Below, piece after piece: positions 1 to 8,159 of a stretch of DNA of 35,227 bases. The notes below the pieces were generated by a model. The model made no database searches, was not told where the DNA came from, and saw only the letters and a program-made list of their open reading frames with translations. Source of the stretch: Xanthomonas nasturtii (GTDB lineage Bacteria; Pseudomonadota; Gammaproteobacteria; Xanthomonadales; Xanthomonadaceae); NCBI RefSeq assembly GCF_001660815.1, contig NZ_LYMI01000040.1, positions 1 through 35,227 of the forward strand. The letters are read 5' to 3'. Both the position numbers and the translations under genes were made by a program. Position 1 is the first letter of the stretch. Each line of letters begins with the position of its first letter.

Positions 1-1
1 C

Positions 2-127
2 AAAGACCTCGATAAGAAGCTCATGCGCTACATCCGCCAGTACAACAAAAACCCAAAACCGCTGAAATGGACCTTCGCTGATCCAACTCGACGCATCACA
101 TCCGATTCCTCGGATTCAGTGCACTAG
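2..127 (+). mobile_element. C-terminal end of an IS630-family transposase (cut by window edge)
   Basis: The reading frame from base 2 encodes about 41 residues ending at TAG 125-127. It carries the pattern KDL..KL..YI..YN..PKP.KW.F.DP, which is the usual tail of IS630-type DDE transposases that move the element by cut and paste into TA-containing targets. Everything upstream is outside the window, so I cannot say whether the element is intact. The stop codon lies inside a CTAG tetranucleotide (124-127). Some IS630-type elements insert at CTAG and obtain their stop codon from the target, so the right end of the element may lie here. The family call is from memory of the motif; the exact IS name cannot be given. 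Confidence 0.72.
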
Positions 128-223
128 CACCGTTCACCCCGCTGTTTGCACGCAAACTGCCGAGCGCGCGCACATGCATCCAGCGACGCTCGACACTCCA
201 GGTGCCAACAAACCACGTCCCGC

Positions 224-559
224 ATGAATACCGCGCCCATCACGCTGCTGCTGTTCGCGGCAACCGCGCTCGCCGAATTGGTCGGTTGCTACCTTCCGTA
301 TCTGTGGCTGCGCAAGGGCGGCAGCGCGTGGTTGTTGCTGCCCACCGCGTTGAGCCTGGCGATCTTCGTGTGGCTGTTGAGCCTGCATCCGGAGGCCAGC
401 GGCCGGGTGTACGCAGCCTACGGTGGCGTCTACATCGCCAGTGCGCTGCTGTGGTTGTGGTGGGTGGACCGGGTGACGCCGACGCGTTGGGACCTGCTCG
501 GCGCCGCCTGCTGCCTGCTCGGCATGGCGATCATCATGTTCTCGCCGCGTAGCGCCTGA
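224..559 (+). CDS. YnfA/UPF0060 family small membrane protein
   Basis: The product is a 111-residue, very hydrophobic protein with four predicted membrane segments (about residues 5-25, 31-50, 60-78 and 85-105). It carries the family's conserved [10 protein letters not shown] near the N-terminus and [12 protein letters not shown] in the middle. The family belongs to the inner membrane and is related to small multidrug-resistance-like proteins, but its physiological role is not firmly known. I chose ATG 224 because family homology begins exactly at MNTAPI; the frame stays open upstream to 146 but that part is unlike the family. It lies just downstream of an IS630 end and ends 2 nt before the SPFH/NfeD remnant. 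Confidence 0.88.
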   Translation: MNTAPITLLLFAATALAELVGCYLPYLWLRKGGSAWLLLPTALSLAIFVWLLSLHPEASGRVYAAYGGVYIASALLWLWWVDRVTPTRWDLLGAACCLLGMAIIMFSPRSA

Positions 560-561
560 TA

Positions 562-978
562 GCGTTCCGCGACACCGAAGCGCGCCGCGAACGTCTGGCC
601 GAGGCGCGCGTCACCCAGGTAGTGTCCGACGCGATCGCCAACGGCAGCGTGCAGGCCTTCAACTATTTCGTCGCACAGACGTATGTGGAAGCGTTCAAGG
701 CGCTGGCCACCGCGCCCGACCAGAAATTCGTGCTGATGCCGATGGAATCCAGCGGCATCTTCGGCTCGATCGCCGGTATCGCCGAGCTGGCCAAGGAGGC
801 GATTGGCAAGCCCGACGCGCACGCCGTGCGCGTGCCGCCGATACCGCCGCGCGCAGGGAGCCGCGCCAGGGTCGACGATGCGTTCTGGGTGGTCGGCGGT
901 CCGGAGCTGCCGGCCGGCATGCCGGTGCGCATCGTCGGTGTCGATGCCATGACCTTGCTGGTGCAACCCGCCGATTGA
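562..978 (+). pseudogene. QmcA-like SPFH protein C-terminus fused to NfeD-like C-terminus (deletion remnant)
   Basis: The frame that opens right after the ynfA stop reads like the last 85 or so residues of a QmcA/YbbK-type SPFH (stomatin-like) membrane protein: FRDTEARRER, then FNYFVAQTYVEAFKAL, then LMPMESSGIFGSIAGIAELAKEA. It then passes in frame into about 40 residues typical of the end of NfeD, the OB-fold partner of SPFH proteins: DDAFWVVGGPELPAG, then V.VD..TLLVQP. Normally qmcA (about 300 residues) and nfeD (about 150) are separate neighbouring genes. Here the N-terminal SPFH part, the tail of qmcA and the membrane part of nfeD are missing. A GTG at 622 could start a 118-residue product, but no ribosome site is evident and membrane anchors are lost. 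I read it as a pseudogene. Confidence 0.7.
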
Positions 979-1125
979 TCCGTGCGGGCGAGGCGCGCTG
1001 CCATGCCGACGCCTGCATTGCTGCAGCGCGGCGTAGCCTGGTGCCGCGCGTGCGCAACGCGGTTGGTTTTCCGTCGCATGCACGCGGCTGCCTGCATGCC
1101 GTTCCCCCAGGCGCGGCAGGGCAGC

Positions 1126-1131
1126 GATAAT
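1126..1131 (+). promoter_or_regulatory. Possible -10 box (GATAAT) upstream of gcvT
   Basis: GATAAT lies 27 nt before the gcvT start, which would give a short leader of about 20 nt. No convincing -35 box is visible at 16-18 nt upstream, and I saw no glycine riboswitch fold in the 180 bases before gcvT. This is a weak call. Confidence 0.35.
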
Positions 1132-1158
1132 GGGCGTCTTTTCCTTGGACCGGCGCTC

Positions 1159-2268
1159 ATGACCCAGAAGACCATCCTCAATGACACCCATCGTGCGCTC
1201 GGCGCCAAGATGGTCGACTTCGGCGGTTGGGACATGCCGATCCACTACGGCTCGCAACTGGACGAGCACCATCAGGTGCGCCGCGACGCAGGCATGTTCG
1301 ATGTCAGCCACATGACCGTGGTCGACCTGCACGGCGCGCGCGTGCGTGAGTTCCTGCGCTACCTGCTCGCCAACTCGGTGGACAAGCTCAAGGTCGCCGG
1401 CAAGGCACTGTACACCTGCATGCTCAATCCGCAGGGCGGGGTGATCGACGATCTCATCGTCTATTACATGCGCGAAGACTTCTTCCGCCTGGTCGTCAAC
1501 GCCGCCACCCGCGAAAAGGACCTGCAGTGGATCGGCGAGCAGGCCGCGCGCTTCGAGGTACGCGTGGAAGAGCGCAGCGACTTTGCGATGATCGCCGTGC
1601 AAGGCCCCAACGCGCGCACCAAGGTCATCGAGCTGCTGGACCCGGCCGACACCGCAGCGGCGAGCAAGCTCGGCCGTTTCGCCGCACTGCAGACGCGTTC
1701 GCGCGATGGCATCGAACTGTTTCTTGCGCGCACCGGCTACACCGGCGAAGACGGTTTCGAAATCGTGTTGCCGCAGGACGCTGCAGTCGCGTTCTGGAAT
1801 GCGCTGCTCACCCAGGGCGTCAAGCCGGCCGGCCTGGGTGCACGCGACACCTTGCGGCTGGAAGCCGGCATGAATCTTTACGGTCAGGACATGGACGATG
1901 CGGTCACACCTTACGAGGCGGCGTTGGCCTGGACGATCACCCTGGACGAAGGCCGCGACTTCATCGGCCGCAGCGTGATGGAGTCGCAAAAAGCACAAGG
2001 CGCACCGCGCCAGCTGATCGGTGTGGTGATGGACGAGAAGGGCGTGCTGCGACATGGCCAGACCGTGCTCACTGCCAGTGGCGAAGGCGAAATCCTGTCC
2101 GGCACATTTTCGCCAACGCTGGGCAAGGCGATTGCCTTCGCACGCGTGCCGGCCGGCAGCATCGAGCAGCTGCGTGTGGACATCCGCGGCAAGCAGGTGC
2201 CATTGCGCGCGGTGAAATTTCCCTTCGTGCGCGACGGCCAGGCACAGCCCGGCGTGCTCGGCGACTGA
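1159..2268 (+). CDS. gcvT: Glycine cleavage system T protein (aminomethyltransferase)
   Basis: GcvT takes the aminomethyl group from lipoylated GcvH, releases ammonia and passes the one-carbon unit to tetrahydrofolate, in the cytoplasm. The 369-residue length matches the family. Visible motifs are FDVSHM at residues 47-52, GGVIDD at 93-98 with the catalytic-type Asp97, and [11 protein letters not shown] at 193-203 in the folate-binding part. ATG 1159 begins [11 protein letters not shown], where homology starts; the frame is open upstream to 982 but that stretch is low-complexity Arg/Ala sequence. gcvH follows 160 nt downstream on the same strand, so the two genes serve one complex. gcvP is not in the window. 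Confidence 0.97.
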   Translation: MTQKTILNDTHRALGAKMVDFGGWDMPIHYGSQLDEHHQVRRDAGMFDVSHMTVVDLHGARVREFLRYLLANSVDKLKVAGKALYTCMLNPQGGVIDDLIVYYMREDFFRLVVNAATREKDLQWIGEQAARFEVRVEERSDFAMIAVQGPNARTKVIELLDPADTAAASKLGRFAALQTRSRDGIELFLARTGYTGEDGFEIVLPQDAAVAFWNALLTQGVKPAGLGARDTLRLEAGMNLYGQDMDDAVTPYEAALAWTITLDEGRDFIGRSVMESQKAQGAPRQLIGVVMDEKGVLRHGQTVLTASGEGEILSGTFSPTLGKAIAFARVPAGSIEQLRVDIRGKQVPLRAVKFPFVRDGQAQPGVLGD

Positions 2269-2428
2269 GAGCGGCCCTGAAGCGTGCGGCGCCGGCCGCG
2301 CACTCCGCGCCCGGCTCCGTGCATGCATCTGCAACATCCACCACCAGACCGACGCGCGTGCACCTGTCTTGTCGCGCGGTCTAAACTAGCCACCTGTCCC
2401 CAACCCTCATCTTTCCCGGAGCACACCC

Positions 2429-2824
2429 ATGAGCGAGATCCCTGGCGACCTCAAGTTCCTCAAATCCCACGAGTGGGCCCGCGTCGAAAGCAACGGCCGC
2501 GTGACCGTCGGTATTTCCGACCATGCGCAGGGCTTGCTGGGTGACCTGGTCTACGTCGAACTGCCGGGTGTCGGCGATACCGTGCAGGTCGGCAACGGCG
2601 CTGCGGTGGTGGAGTCGGTCAAGGCCGCCTCCGACGTCTACAGCCCGGTCAGCGGCACCGTCGTCGAGGTCAACAGCGCCTTGAGCGACAAGCCGGAAAC
2701 CATCAACGAAGACGCCTACGGCGAGGGCTGGATCTTCGTCGTCGAGATCGACGACAAGGAACAGCTCAACGACCTGCTGGCTCCCGACGACTACGCCGAG
2801 CTGCTCGAGGACGACGAGCACTGA
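2429..2824 (+). CDS. gcvH: Glycine cleavage system H protein
   Basis: GcvH is the lipoyl carrier that shuttles the aminomethyl intermediate between the P, T and L proteins. The 131-residue product shows the lipoyl domain, with the lipoylated lysine at K65 in [25 protein letters not shown] at residues 9-17 and the acidic C-terminus EDDEH are typical. ATG 2429 is preceded by a weak Shine-Dalgarno (CGGAG at 2418-2422). The 160-nt gap after gcvT contains no gene and could hold a separate promoter (TAAACT near 2382-2387), but that is uncertain. A strong terminator follows the stop. Confidence 0.97.
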   Translation: MSEIPGDLKFLKSHEWARVESNGRVTVGISDHAQGLLGDLVYVELPGVGDTVQVGNGAAVVESVKAASDVYSPVSGTVVEVNSALSDKPETINEDAYGEGWIFVVEIDDKEQLNDLLAPDDYAELLEDDEH

Positions 2825-2848
2825 CCTCCAATCTTCGCGCTGGCACCG

Positions 2849-2878
2849 ATGGCCGCTCTCAGAGCGGCCATTTTTTTT
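2849..2878 (+). terminator. Rho-independent terminator of gcvT-gcvH
   Basis: An 11-nt inverted repeat (ATGGCCGCTCT 2849-2859 and AGAGCGGCCAT 2861-2871) forms a GC-rich hairpin whose 3' arm runs into eight Ts (2871-2878). It lies 25 nt after the gcvH stop. Confidence 0.93.
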
Positions 2879-3516
2879 GGGGCGCGCCGTCGCCAGCGAA
2901 GCGCATTAGCGGTGCAGCGATACCATGCCAGCGTCAGTGCCATCTGCGATGGGTGCGCCATCGGTCGGTCGTCGACGATCGCGCTGGTGGCGCGTGGCTG
3001 CGGTTGGCGTGTTGGCAGCAACGATCGAACGCGCTGCCACTGCACGTCCACCGACAGGCGCGACGGATTTCTGACGTGAGTCGTTCGTGAGGATCTGGCG
3101 TGCAGCCGGTGAAAAATTTTCGGCCGTGTTGCCTGTCGCAATCATCCGGCAGCGCGTGCGATGCATGCCGTGTTCGGTGTGCGTGGACGCATGCATGGCG
3201 ATCAAACCACACAATAAGTTTGCGCATTTCTGCTCAAGCGGCGTCGGAAGTACGGCTGGTCGATAAAAGATTTTCAGCTGGCGGACAGGCGGCAAGCAAT
3301 GCCGTCGCGTCGATGTCTCCGCCGCGTCGTCGAAGCGCTTGAACCGGTGTGCAAGTGCACTGCTGAAAAAAAACAGCAGAAAAGAAGTGCTTTTTTGAAA
3401 ACGCTGTTGGAGTGACGCGCGTATTGGCCAGGCATGCATGCCGGCGGGCATGCTGTTTCTCTGTCGTCGATGCGGTATGCCGCGATGCCTGGCTGAAAAA
3501 AAATTGCAAAAGAGTG
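2879..3516. other. Long non-coding stretch between gcvH and the H1-like gene
   Basis: I recognise no protein here in any frame; short open frames on both strands look like high-GC noise. The second half is unusually rich in A- and T-tracts (A8 at 3366-3373, T6 at 3391-3396, A8 at 3496-3503). A 12-base direct repeat GCTGAAAAAAAA occurs at 3362-3373 and 3492-3503. A palindromic GCATGC cluster lies near 3432-3451. The AT tracts suggest curved DNA upstream of the H1-like promoter; that is inference. Confidence 0.6.
3357..3396 (+). terminator. Terminator-like hairpin with no upstream gene
   Basis: CTGCTG (3360-3365) and CAGCAG (3374-3379) form a perfect 6-bp stem around an A8 loop. An outer GCACT (3357-3361) can pair instead with AGTGC (3386-3390), directly followed by T6 (3391-3396). 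The shape is that of an intrinsic terminator on the plus strand. No coding region ends nearby, so it may close a small non-coding RNA or be a by-product of the A-tracts. Confidence 0.4.
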
Positions 3517-3545
3517 TTGACAGTAAAAAAAAGCGTGATTAGGTT
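3517..3545 (+). promoter_or_regulatory. Sigma70-like promoter for the H1-like gene
   Basis: A perfect -35 box TTGACA (3517-3522), a 17-nt spacer and a -10 box TAGGTT (3540-3545, conserved TA and final T) point toward the histone-like gene. Transcription would start near 3552, leaving a leader of about 285 nt before the ATG at 3836. The leader carries no recognisable gene. Confidence 0.6.
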
Positions 3546-3835
3546 TCGCCCAGCAGACATTGCTGCGGAAGAGAGTAAGCAAGATCGACATCACGCCGAC
3601 AAGCTTGTTCCGGATGTCCACCGAAGCGCCAACCACGGTGGAGTCGGGTCCGCTTCTCTCCAAGAAAGCAGTTGTCGTTTCGACTACGCACCCGTGTCGC
3701 CGTTCGATGCGGGTGTTTCTGTATCCGTCCCGTCGCGCATCACCTGCGGACGGTTCCCGACGACGGCATGCTGTCGCGGGGTTTGGTTCAACTGGGCGTT
3801 TCACCTCCATAGTTCACTGACGAGGAGCCAATTAC

Positions 3836-4339
3836 ATGGCCACTGCAAAAGCTGCGAAAAAGAAACCCACTGCCAAAAAGGCAGTGAAGAAGACTGCCGC
3901 CAAGAAGGCAGTCAAGAAGGTCGCCAAAAAGGCAACCGCCAAGAAGGCAGTGAAAAAGACTGCTGCCAAGAAGGCCGTCAAGAAGACTGCAAAGAAGGCA
4001 ACCGCCAAGAAGGCAGTGAAGAAGACTGCCAAGAAGGCGGTCAAGAAGACTGCAAAGAAGACTGCAAAGAAGGCAACCGCCAAGAAGGCAGTGAAGAAGA
4101 CCGCAAAGAAGGCGACCAAGAAGGCCGCCGCCAAGAAGGCAGTGAAGAAGACCGCTAAAAAAGCCGTCAAGAAGACCGCCAAAAAGGCAGTAGCGAAGAA
4201 GGCGACCAAGAAGTCCGCCACCAAGAAGGCTGCTACCAAGAAGTCTGCAGTGAAGAAGGTCGCCAAGAAGAAGCCGGCCGTTCGCAAGAAGAAGGCTGCT
4301 CCGGTCGCGCTGCCCGCAACCCCGGCACCGCTGATCTGA
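3836..4339 (+). CDS. Histone H1-like Lys/Ala-repeat DNA-binding protein
   Basis: The 167-residue product is built almost wholly from short repeats of the type KKAVKKTAKK and KKATAKKAVKK, with a short tail VALPATPAPLI. This composition is that of bacterial H1/HctB (Hc2)-like or AlgP-like nucleoid proteins, which bind DNA without sequence specificity and have been linked to chromosome compaction and gene regulation. No folded domain is present. ATG 3836 has a strong Shine-Dalgarno GAGGAG (3822-3827, 8-nt spacing). The repeats make copy number prone to change between strains. A strong promoter lies about 290 nt upstream and a terminator follows. Family is clear; exact role in this organism is not. 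Confidence 0.9.
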   Translation: MATAKAAKKKPTAKKAVKKTAAKKAVKKVAKKATAKKAVKKTAAKKAVKKTAKKATAKKAVKKTAKKAVKKTAKKTAKKATAKKAVKKTAKKATKKAAAKKAVKKTAKKAVKKTAKKAVAKKATKKSATKKAATKKSAVKKVAKKKPAVRKKKAAPVALPATPAPLI

Positions 4340-4370
4340 TCTTGTAACACCCGATCGCCGTAAAACATCG

Positions 4371-4409
4371 AGCTCTCTCCCCGACGCCCAGCGGGGAGGG
4401 AGCTTTTTT
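4371..4409 (+). terminator. Rho-independent terminator of the H1-like gene
   Basis: A 13-bp stem (AGCTCTCTCCCCG 4371-4383 with CGGGGAGGGAGCT 4392-4404, one G-T wobble) closes an 8-nt loop and runs into a T tract (4404-4409). Confidence 0.95.
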
Positions 4410-5020
4410 ATTGCCTGGGGTGTGGCGATTTACGGCCGTCAGTGCCCGAGTGCGGGCCGGCGACCTGAAGGCGATCGCGCGCGCCCTTCGTGCCTTGTCC
4501 TTCGGGCACTATCTTGTGTCGAGAACGCGCACGTGCATCGCTGGGGTCGTGCGAAGGTGCCATCGTCGACAGGGAACGAGCGATGGCTCGATTCCTTGAG
4601 CCTCACTTCAGCCGATCCGCCAACGCAGTCGATCGCGCGCTTGGCAACCGGCGTCGTGGCCCCGCGATGGTGGATGATCGATACGGCCCTGGCCGTGCGT
4701 TCGGCTGCTAAGCACCTCTCCAGCAGCACCGACGGCCCGATGTTGATCCTGGCCTGTGTCGCTCGCAGAGGCAGACGCGTGCGAGATCCGCGGCGCCGGC
4801 CGGGTTTCAACGATCTGCTGAGTGGCAACGACTATGCTCCGTCGGCATCTGCCATGCGCTCTCTGCGATACCTTCCAGGTTGTCACCACCCAGTGCCTAC
4901 AGCGGGCGTGCAACTACCAAGTTGCGCCTGACACGGATGGCCTCGCATATGTGAGGCAGCTGTACCCGATCGGCGCGCCTGCGGGTGGCCGACGCACGCG
5001 AGAGCGGAAGCACCACAAAC
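4410..5020. other. Non-coding stretch, no gene recognised
   Basis: Several frames are open for 70-170 codons on both strands, but none gives a protein with recognisable motifs, clear start signals or plausible composition. A small 6-bp hairpin (GCAACT 4910-4915, AGTTGC 4920-4925) is the only structure I noted. The region separates two well-terminated genes that face each other. Confidence 0.5.
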
Positions 5021-5048
5021 GACAAAGGCGGCCGAAGCCGCCTTTGTC
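5021..5048 (-). terminator. Terminator of the serine hydrolase gene
   Basis: A perfect 12-bp stem (GACAAAGGCGGC 5021-5032, GCCGCCTTTGTC 5037-5048) closes a 4-nt loop that reads TTCG on the minus strand. It lies 37 nt beyond the stop of the minus-strand hydrolase. The downstream minus-strand sequence starts GTTTGTGG, only moderately T-rich, but the stem itself carries a TTTG arm. Confidence 0.8.
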
Positions 5049-5085
5049 TGCAGTCACCGACAGCAGGTCGGTGCAGTGAGGCTAT

Positions 5086-6465
5086 TCAGCGCGGCGACGC
5101 CACCGACTTGCCGGAAGACGCGCCCTTGCCAGCCGGGTCGGGCTTCTCTGCCAGCATGTTCTCGCTACCGAAGTCGCCGTCCACATCGATATCCAGCCAG
5201 CGCTTGACCGGCAGGCCGAGCGCGCGGTCCAGGATGGTCGGCAGCATGCCCGAGGGCAGGCCGCTTTCGCCGTTCCACATGATCGCAATGCCCAGATCAC
5301 GCTCGGGCAGCAGCGCAACCAGACCGCGGTAGCCCTGCACCGCACCGGCATGGAACACCACTTGATGGCCGGCGTAATCGAACACGCGCCAGCCCAGCGC
5401 GTAGCTGGCCGCATCTACCCGCTCGTGGCGCCAACCCGAGCGCATTTCGCCCGGCGTGGAGATCAGCGGCGCATGCAGCGTCGCCAGCAGCGGCGCAGGC
5501 AGCACGTCGGTGCGATGGCCGGTGTGTGCAAGCAGCCACTGCGCCATATCGCTGGCGCTGGCGTTGACGCCCGCAGCGGGCGCCAGGCGGTAGTAGGTCG
5601 GCTTGGGTGTCAGCGACACCCAGCCATTGCGGCTGCGCACGTGCGGGCGCGCCCAGTGCGGGCTGGCCTGGATGCCTGCTAGCCCCATGCTCGCGTCGTT
5701 CATGCCCAGCGGCTTGAAGATGCGGCGTTCCACCGATTGCTCATAGAAGCTGCCCGATGCGGCAAACACCACATCGCCGACCAGGCTGAAGGCCACGTTC
5801 TGATACGCGTAGCAGTCGCCAGGTGCGCAGCGCAGTGGCGCGGTTGCCAGCTTGTGGCTGAGCGAGTAGTAGTCGACATTGGATTCGATATCGCGGTCGT
5901 AGGCATTGCGGGTCAGGCCGACGCGATGGCTGAGCACTTCGGCAACGGTGAGCTGGCGGGTCGCCACGTTATCGCTGAGCTGGAAGCCGGGCACGTAGTC
6001 GACCACCTTGCTGTCCCAGCGCAGCACGCCGTCGTTGACCAACAGGCCGGCCATGGTGCCGGCGAAGGCTTTGGACAGCGAGGCCAGACGAAACACGGTG
6101 TGGCCATCGACCGGCTGCGGATGATTGACGTCGGTGACGCCGTAGCCGCGGGCGCTGAGCACCTTGCCGCCCTGCACGATGGCCATCGCCATCCCGGGCA
6201 CGCGGTTGCCGTAGGTCAACTGGTCCGCCATCGACTCGAAGGCCGCCACATCGAAACCGGCGGCCGGTGCCAACACCTGATCGGCCGGCAGCGAGGTGCG
6301 ATACGGCAGCGGAGCGGTGGGCGACTGCGCACGCGTGGCCGGCTGCAGCGCAGTAGCGGTGGGCGCGGGTGTCTGCGCGGTGGAAGAGAGGGCCAGAGGC
6401 AGTAATGCCCCGAGCAGCCCGATGGCCAACGGTCGGAACCGTCGGCGCGTGCGCATTTCTGTCAT
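5086..6465 (-). CDS. Secreted serine hydrolase, beta-lactamase/PBP-like family
   Basis: The 459-residue product belongs to the class C beta-lactamase/DD-peptidase/esterase superfamily. Catalytic-type motifs are S-L-S-K at residues 129-132 (nucleophile serine and general-base lysine), Y-Q-N at 221-223, and HAG in FHAGAVQGYRG, which replaces the KTG box. An N-terminal RTRRRFRPLAIGLLGALLPLALSS segment is a signal peptide, so it acts in the periplasm or outside. I chose ATG 6465 because a promoter lies just upstream (-10 TAGAAT on the minus strand, 6497-6502); the longer open frame would start before that promoter. Substrate cannot be told: many members are esterases or peptidases, not antibiotic-resistance enzymes. 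Confidence 0.88.
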   Translation of the reverse strand: MTEMRTRRRFRPLAIGLLGALLPLALSSTAQTPAPTATALQPATRAQSPTAPLPYRTSLPADQVLAPAAGFDVAAFESMADQLTYGNRVPGMAMAIVQGGKVLSARGYGVTDVNHPQPVDGHTVFRLASLSKAFAGTMAGLLVNDGVLRWDSKVVDYVPGFQLSDNVATRQLTVAEVLSHRVGLTRNAYDRDIESNVDYYSLSHKLATAPLRCAPGDCYAYQNVAFSLVGDVVFAASGSFYEQSVERRIFKPLGMNDASMGLAGIQASPHWARPHVRSRNGWVSLTPKPTYYRLAPAAGVNASASDMAQWLLAHTGHRTDVLPAPLLATLHAPLISTPGEMRSGWRHERVDAASYALGWRVFDYAGHQVVFHAGAVQGYRGLVALLPERDLGIAIMWNGESGLPSGMLPTILDRALGLPVKRWLDIDVDGDFGSENMLAEKPDPAGKGASSGKSVASPR

Positions 6466-6496
6466 GGTTGTCCCGCCTGTTCCACTGCCTCCGACG

Positions 6497-6526
6497 ATTC
6501 TAGCGCCGCGCTTTGCAATAGCACAA
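6497..6526 (-). promoter_or_regulatory. Promoter of the serine hydrolase gene
   Basis: Read on the minus strand, TTGTGC (6521-6526), an 18-nt spacer and TAGAAT (6497-6502) precede the ATG at 6465. The transcript would start near 6490, with a leader of about 25 nt. This supports the chosen translation start. Confidence 0.55.
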
Positions 6527-6797
6527 ACTGCCGGAAGATGAATGGGCATCATATTGATCCTATTGATGATTTCAGATTCAGAAATCGAGCGTTCCGGTGG
6601 GGCCGAGTCGTCGCTTTCTGCTGATGCCGCGGAAGCTGCAAGCGGCGTGCCTGGGCAGGCGGCGTCCGGGCTGCAGTGTCTTGCGGGCGGTCGCTGGTGG
6701 TGCCGGGCCGCATCGGCTAACTTGCGCGCTTCTTTCGCGGGTGCGCCGCTGCCATGTTCTTGCCGTCGTGCCCGCTTGCGTGGGCAGCCGTTACAGG
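6527..6797. other. Divergent intergenic region with a small AT-rich inverted repeat
   Basis: The stretch between the divergent hydrolase and transporter genes holds an AT-rich patch with a perfect 6-bp inverted repeat, GATTTC (6568-6573) and GAAATC (6581-6586). It could be an operator, but no local regulator gene is present. The open frame continuing upstream of the transporter shows no homology that I recognise. Confidence 0.4.
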
Positions 6798-8159
6798 ATG
6801 ACTAGCTCTTCTGCGCCGCGATCTGCGGCTGGCCGCCTGAGCGCGGCACTGCGAAGCTCGCCGCCGCTGGCGTGGTCGTTCCTTTACTTCTTTTGCCTGC
6901 TCAGCGGTTACTACGTGTTGCGCCCGGTGCGCGAAGCGATGAGCGCCTCAGCCGATGTGGAAGCAATTTTCCCGACCGGCATGATCGCGTTCTTCGCCGC
7001 ACACGGCATGCCGCTGAAGGACTTCACCCTGCAGGTGCTGTTTACCTGCGCCTTCCTGATCATGCTGCTGCTGCAGCCGGTCTACGGCGCGCTGGTCAGC
7101 CGCTATCCGCGGCGGGTGTTCCTGCCGTTGGTGTACGGCTTCTTCATCGCGACGCTGCTGCTGTTCTATGTGTTGTTCGACAGCGGCGTGCCCGGGCGCG
7201 GCATGGCGTTTTTCTTGTGGGTGACCGTCTTCAACCTGTTTGCGGTGGCCGTGTTCTGGAGTTTCATGGCCGACGTCTTCAGCAACGCCGAAGCACGCAG
7301 CTACTACGGTTACATCGGTGCGGCGGGCACGCTGGGCGCGTTTCTCGGGCCGATCCTCACCCGTACCCTGGTCGAGCGCATCGGCATTGCGCATCTGATG
7401 CTGGTGTCGGCCGGGTTTTTGACCGTGTGCGTGGTCTGCGTGTTGCGCCTGCGGCTGTGGGCCGTTGCGCGCGAACAGCAGCGCCAGCTGAGCTCCGGCG
7501 AAGTGCCGATGGGCGGCGACGTGCTCGGCGGGCTCAAACTGATCGTGCGCGAGCCGCTGTTGCGCTGGTTGGCCTTCATGGTGCTGTTCGGCGTGGGGGT
7601 GGGCACCTTGCTCTACAACGAGCAGGCAGCGCTGGTGCGGCGGCTTTACACAGACGCAGCGGCGGCCACCGCTTATTACTCGAGCATCGACCTGGCGATC
7701 AACGCGCTGGCGCTGGTGCTGCAATTGCTGGTGACACGCGCGCTGTTGTCGCGTTTCGGCATCGCGCCGGCGTTGTTGATCCCGGGTGTGGCGATCATGT
7801 TCGGCTATGCCGTGCTGGCGGCATCGCCGTTACCGATGATGATTGCGATCGTGCAGGTGATCACCCGCTCCAGCGAATTCGCATTGGCCAAACCCGCGCG
7901 CGAGACGCTGTACACGCGCGTAGATCGTGAGTGGCGCTACAAGGCTGGCGCGGCGATCGACACGGTGGTCTATCGCGGCGGCGATCTCACCTTCGTCTGG
8001 GTCCACAAACTGGTGTCTGCGTTGGGCTCCAGCGCCGTGTTCGGCGTTGGATTTCTCGTGGCGACCGGTCTGACGGTTGGTGCGTTCGGCCTGTTGCGCG
8101 AGGCACGCAAGTTGCCTGCCGAGCGTGATGCTGAGACCGCCAGGCAGGCGTCCGACTAA
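6798..8159 (+). CDS. 12-TM transporter, NTP/NDP exchange-like or MFS protein
   Basis: The 453-residue product is an integral membrane protein with about twelve hydrophobic segments. The N-terminal part LYFFCLLSGYYVLRPVREAM resembles the first helix of the ATP/ADP-translocase (TlcC/NTP-NDP exchange) group and related major facilitator proteins found in many free-living proteobacteria. The start at ATG 6798 (MTSSSAPRS) is chosen because the membrane domain begins about 25 residues later. The GG just before it is too close to be a good ribosome site, so the start is uncertain. Substrate is unknown. It stands alone, divergent from the serine hydrolase. Confidence 0.75.
   Translation: MTSSSAPRSAAGRLSAALRSSPPLAWSFLYFFCLLSGYYVLRPVREAMSASADVEAIFPTGMIAFFAAHGMPLKDFTLQVLFTCAFLIMLLLQPVYGALVSRYPRRVFLPLVYGFFIATLLLFYVLFDSGVPGRGMAFFLWVTVFNLFAVAVFWSFMADVFSNAEARSYYGYIGAAGTLGAFLGPILTRTLVERIGIAHLMLVSAGFLTVCVVCVLRLRLWAVAREQQRQLSSGEVPMGGDVLGGLKLIVREPLLRWLAFMVLFGVGVGTLLYNEQAALVRRLYTDAAAATAYYSSIDLAINALALVLQLLVTRALLSRFGIAPALLIPGVAIMFGYAVLAASPLPMMIAIVQVITRSSEFALAKPARETLYTRVDREWRYKAGAAIDTVVYRGGDLTFVWVHKLVSALGSSAVFGVGFLVATGLTVGAFGLLREARKLPAERDAETARQASD

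Noticed and set aside
1000..1158. Glycine riboswitch before gcvT
   Set aside because: I looked for the tandem aptamer core but found no matching conserved blocks; only a possible -10 box is visible.
430..2337. Very long open frame on the minus strand opposite gcvT
   Set aside because: It is antisense to clear gcvT coding sequence and its protein is His/Arg/Ala-rich with no motif; long antisense frames are usual in DNA of this GC content.
3832..4368. Antisense and shifted frames across the H1-like repeats (FLTAFLAVFF-type and KEGSQEG-type repeats)
   Set aside because: They arise because the AAG-rich repeat stays open in several frames; only the plus frame from 3836 has a ribosome site and a known family.
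4910..4925. Small GCAACT/AGTTGC hairpin
   Set aside because: Six base pairs with no T tract and no gene context; expected by chance.
5086..6465. Antibiotic-resistance beta-lactamase reading of the serine hydrolase
   Set aside because: The SxxK, YxN and HAG motifs fit the whole superfamily, which includes many esterases and peptidases; sequence alone does not support resistance.
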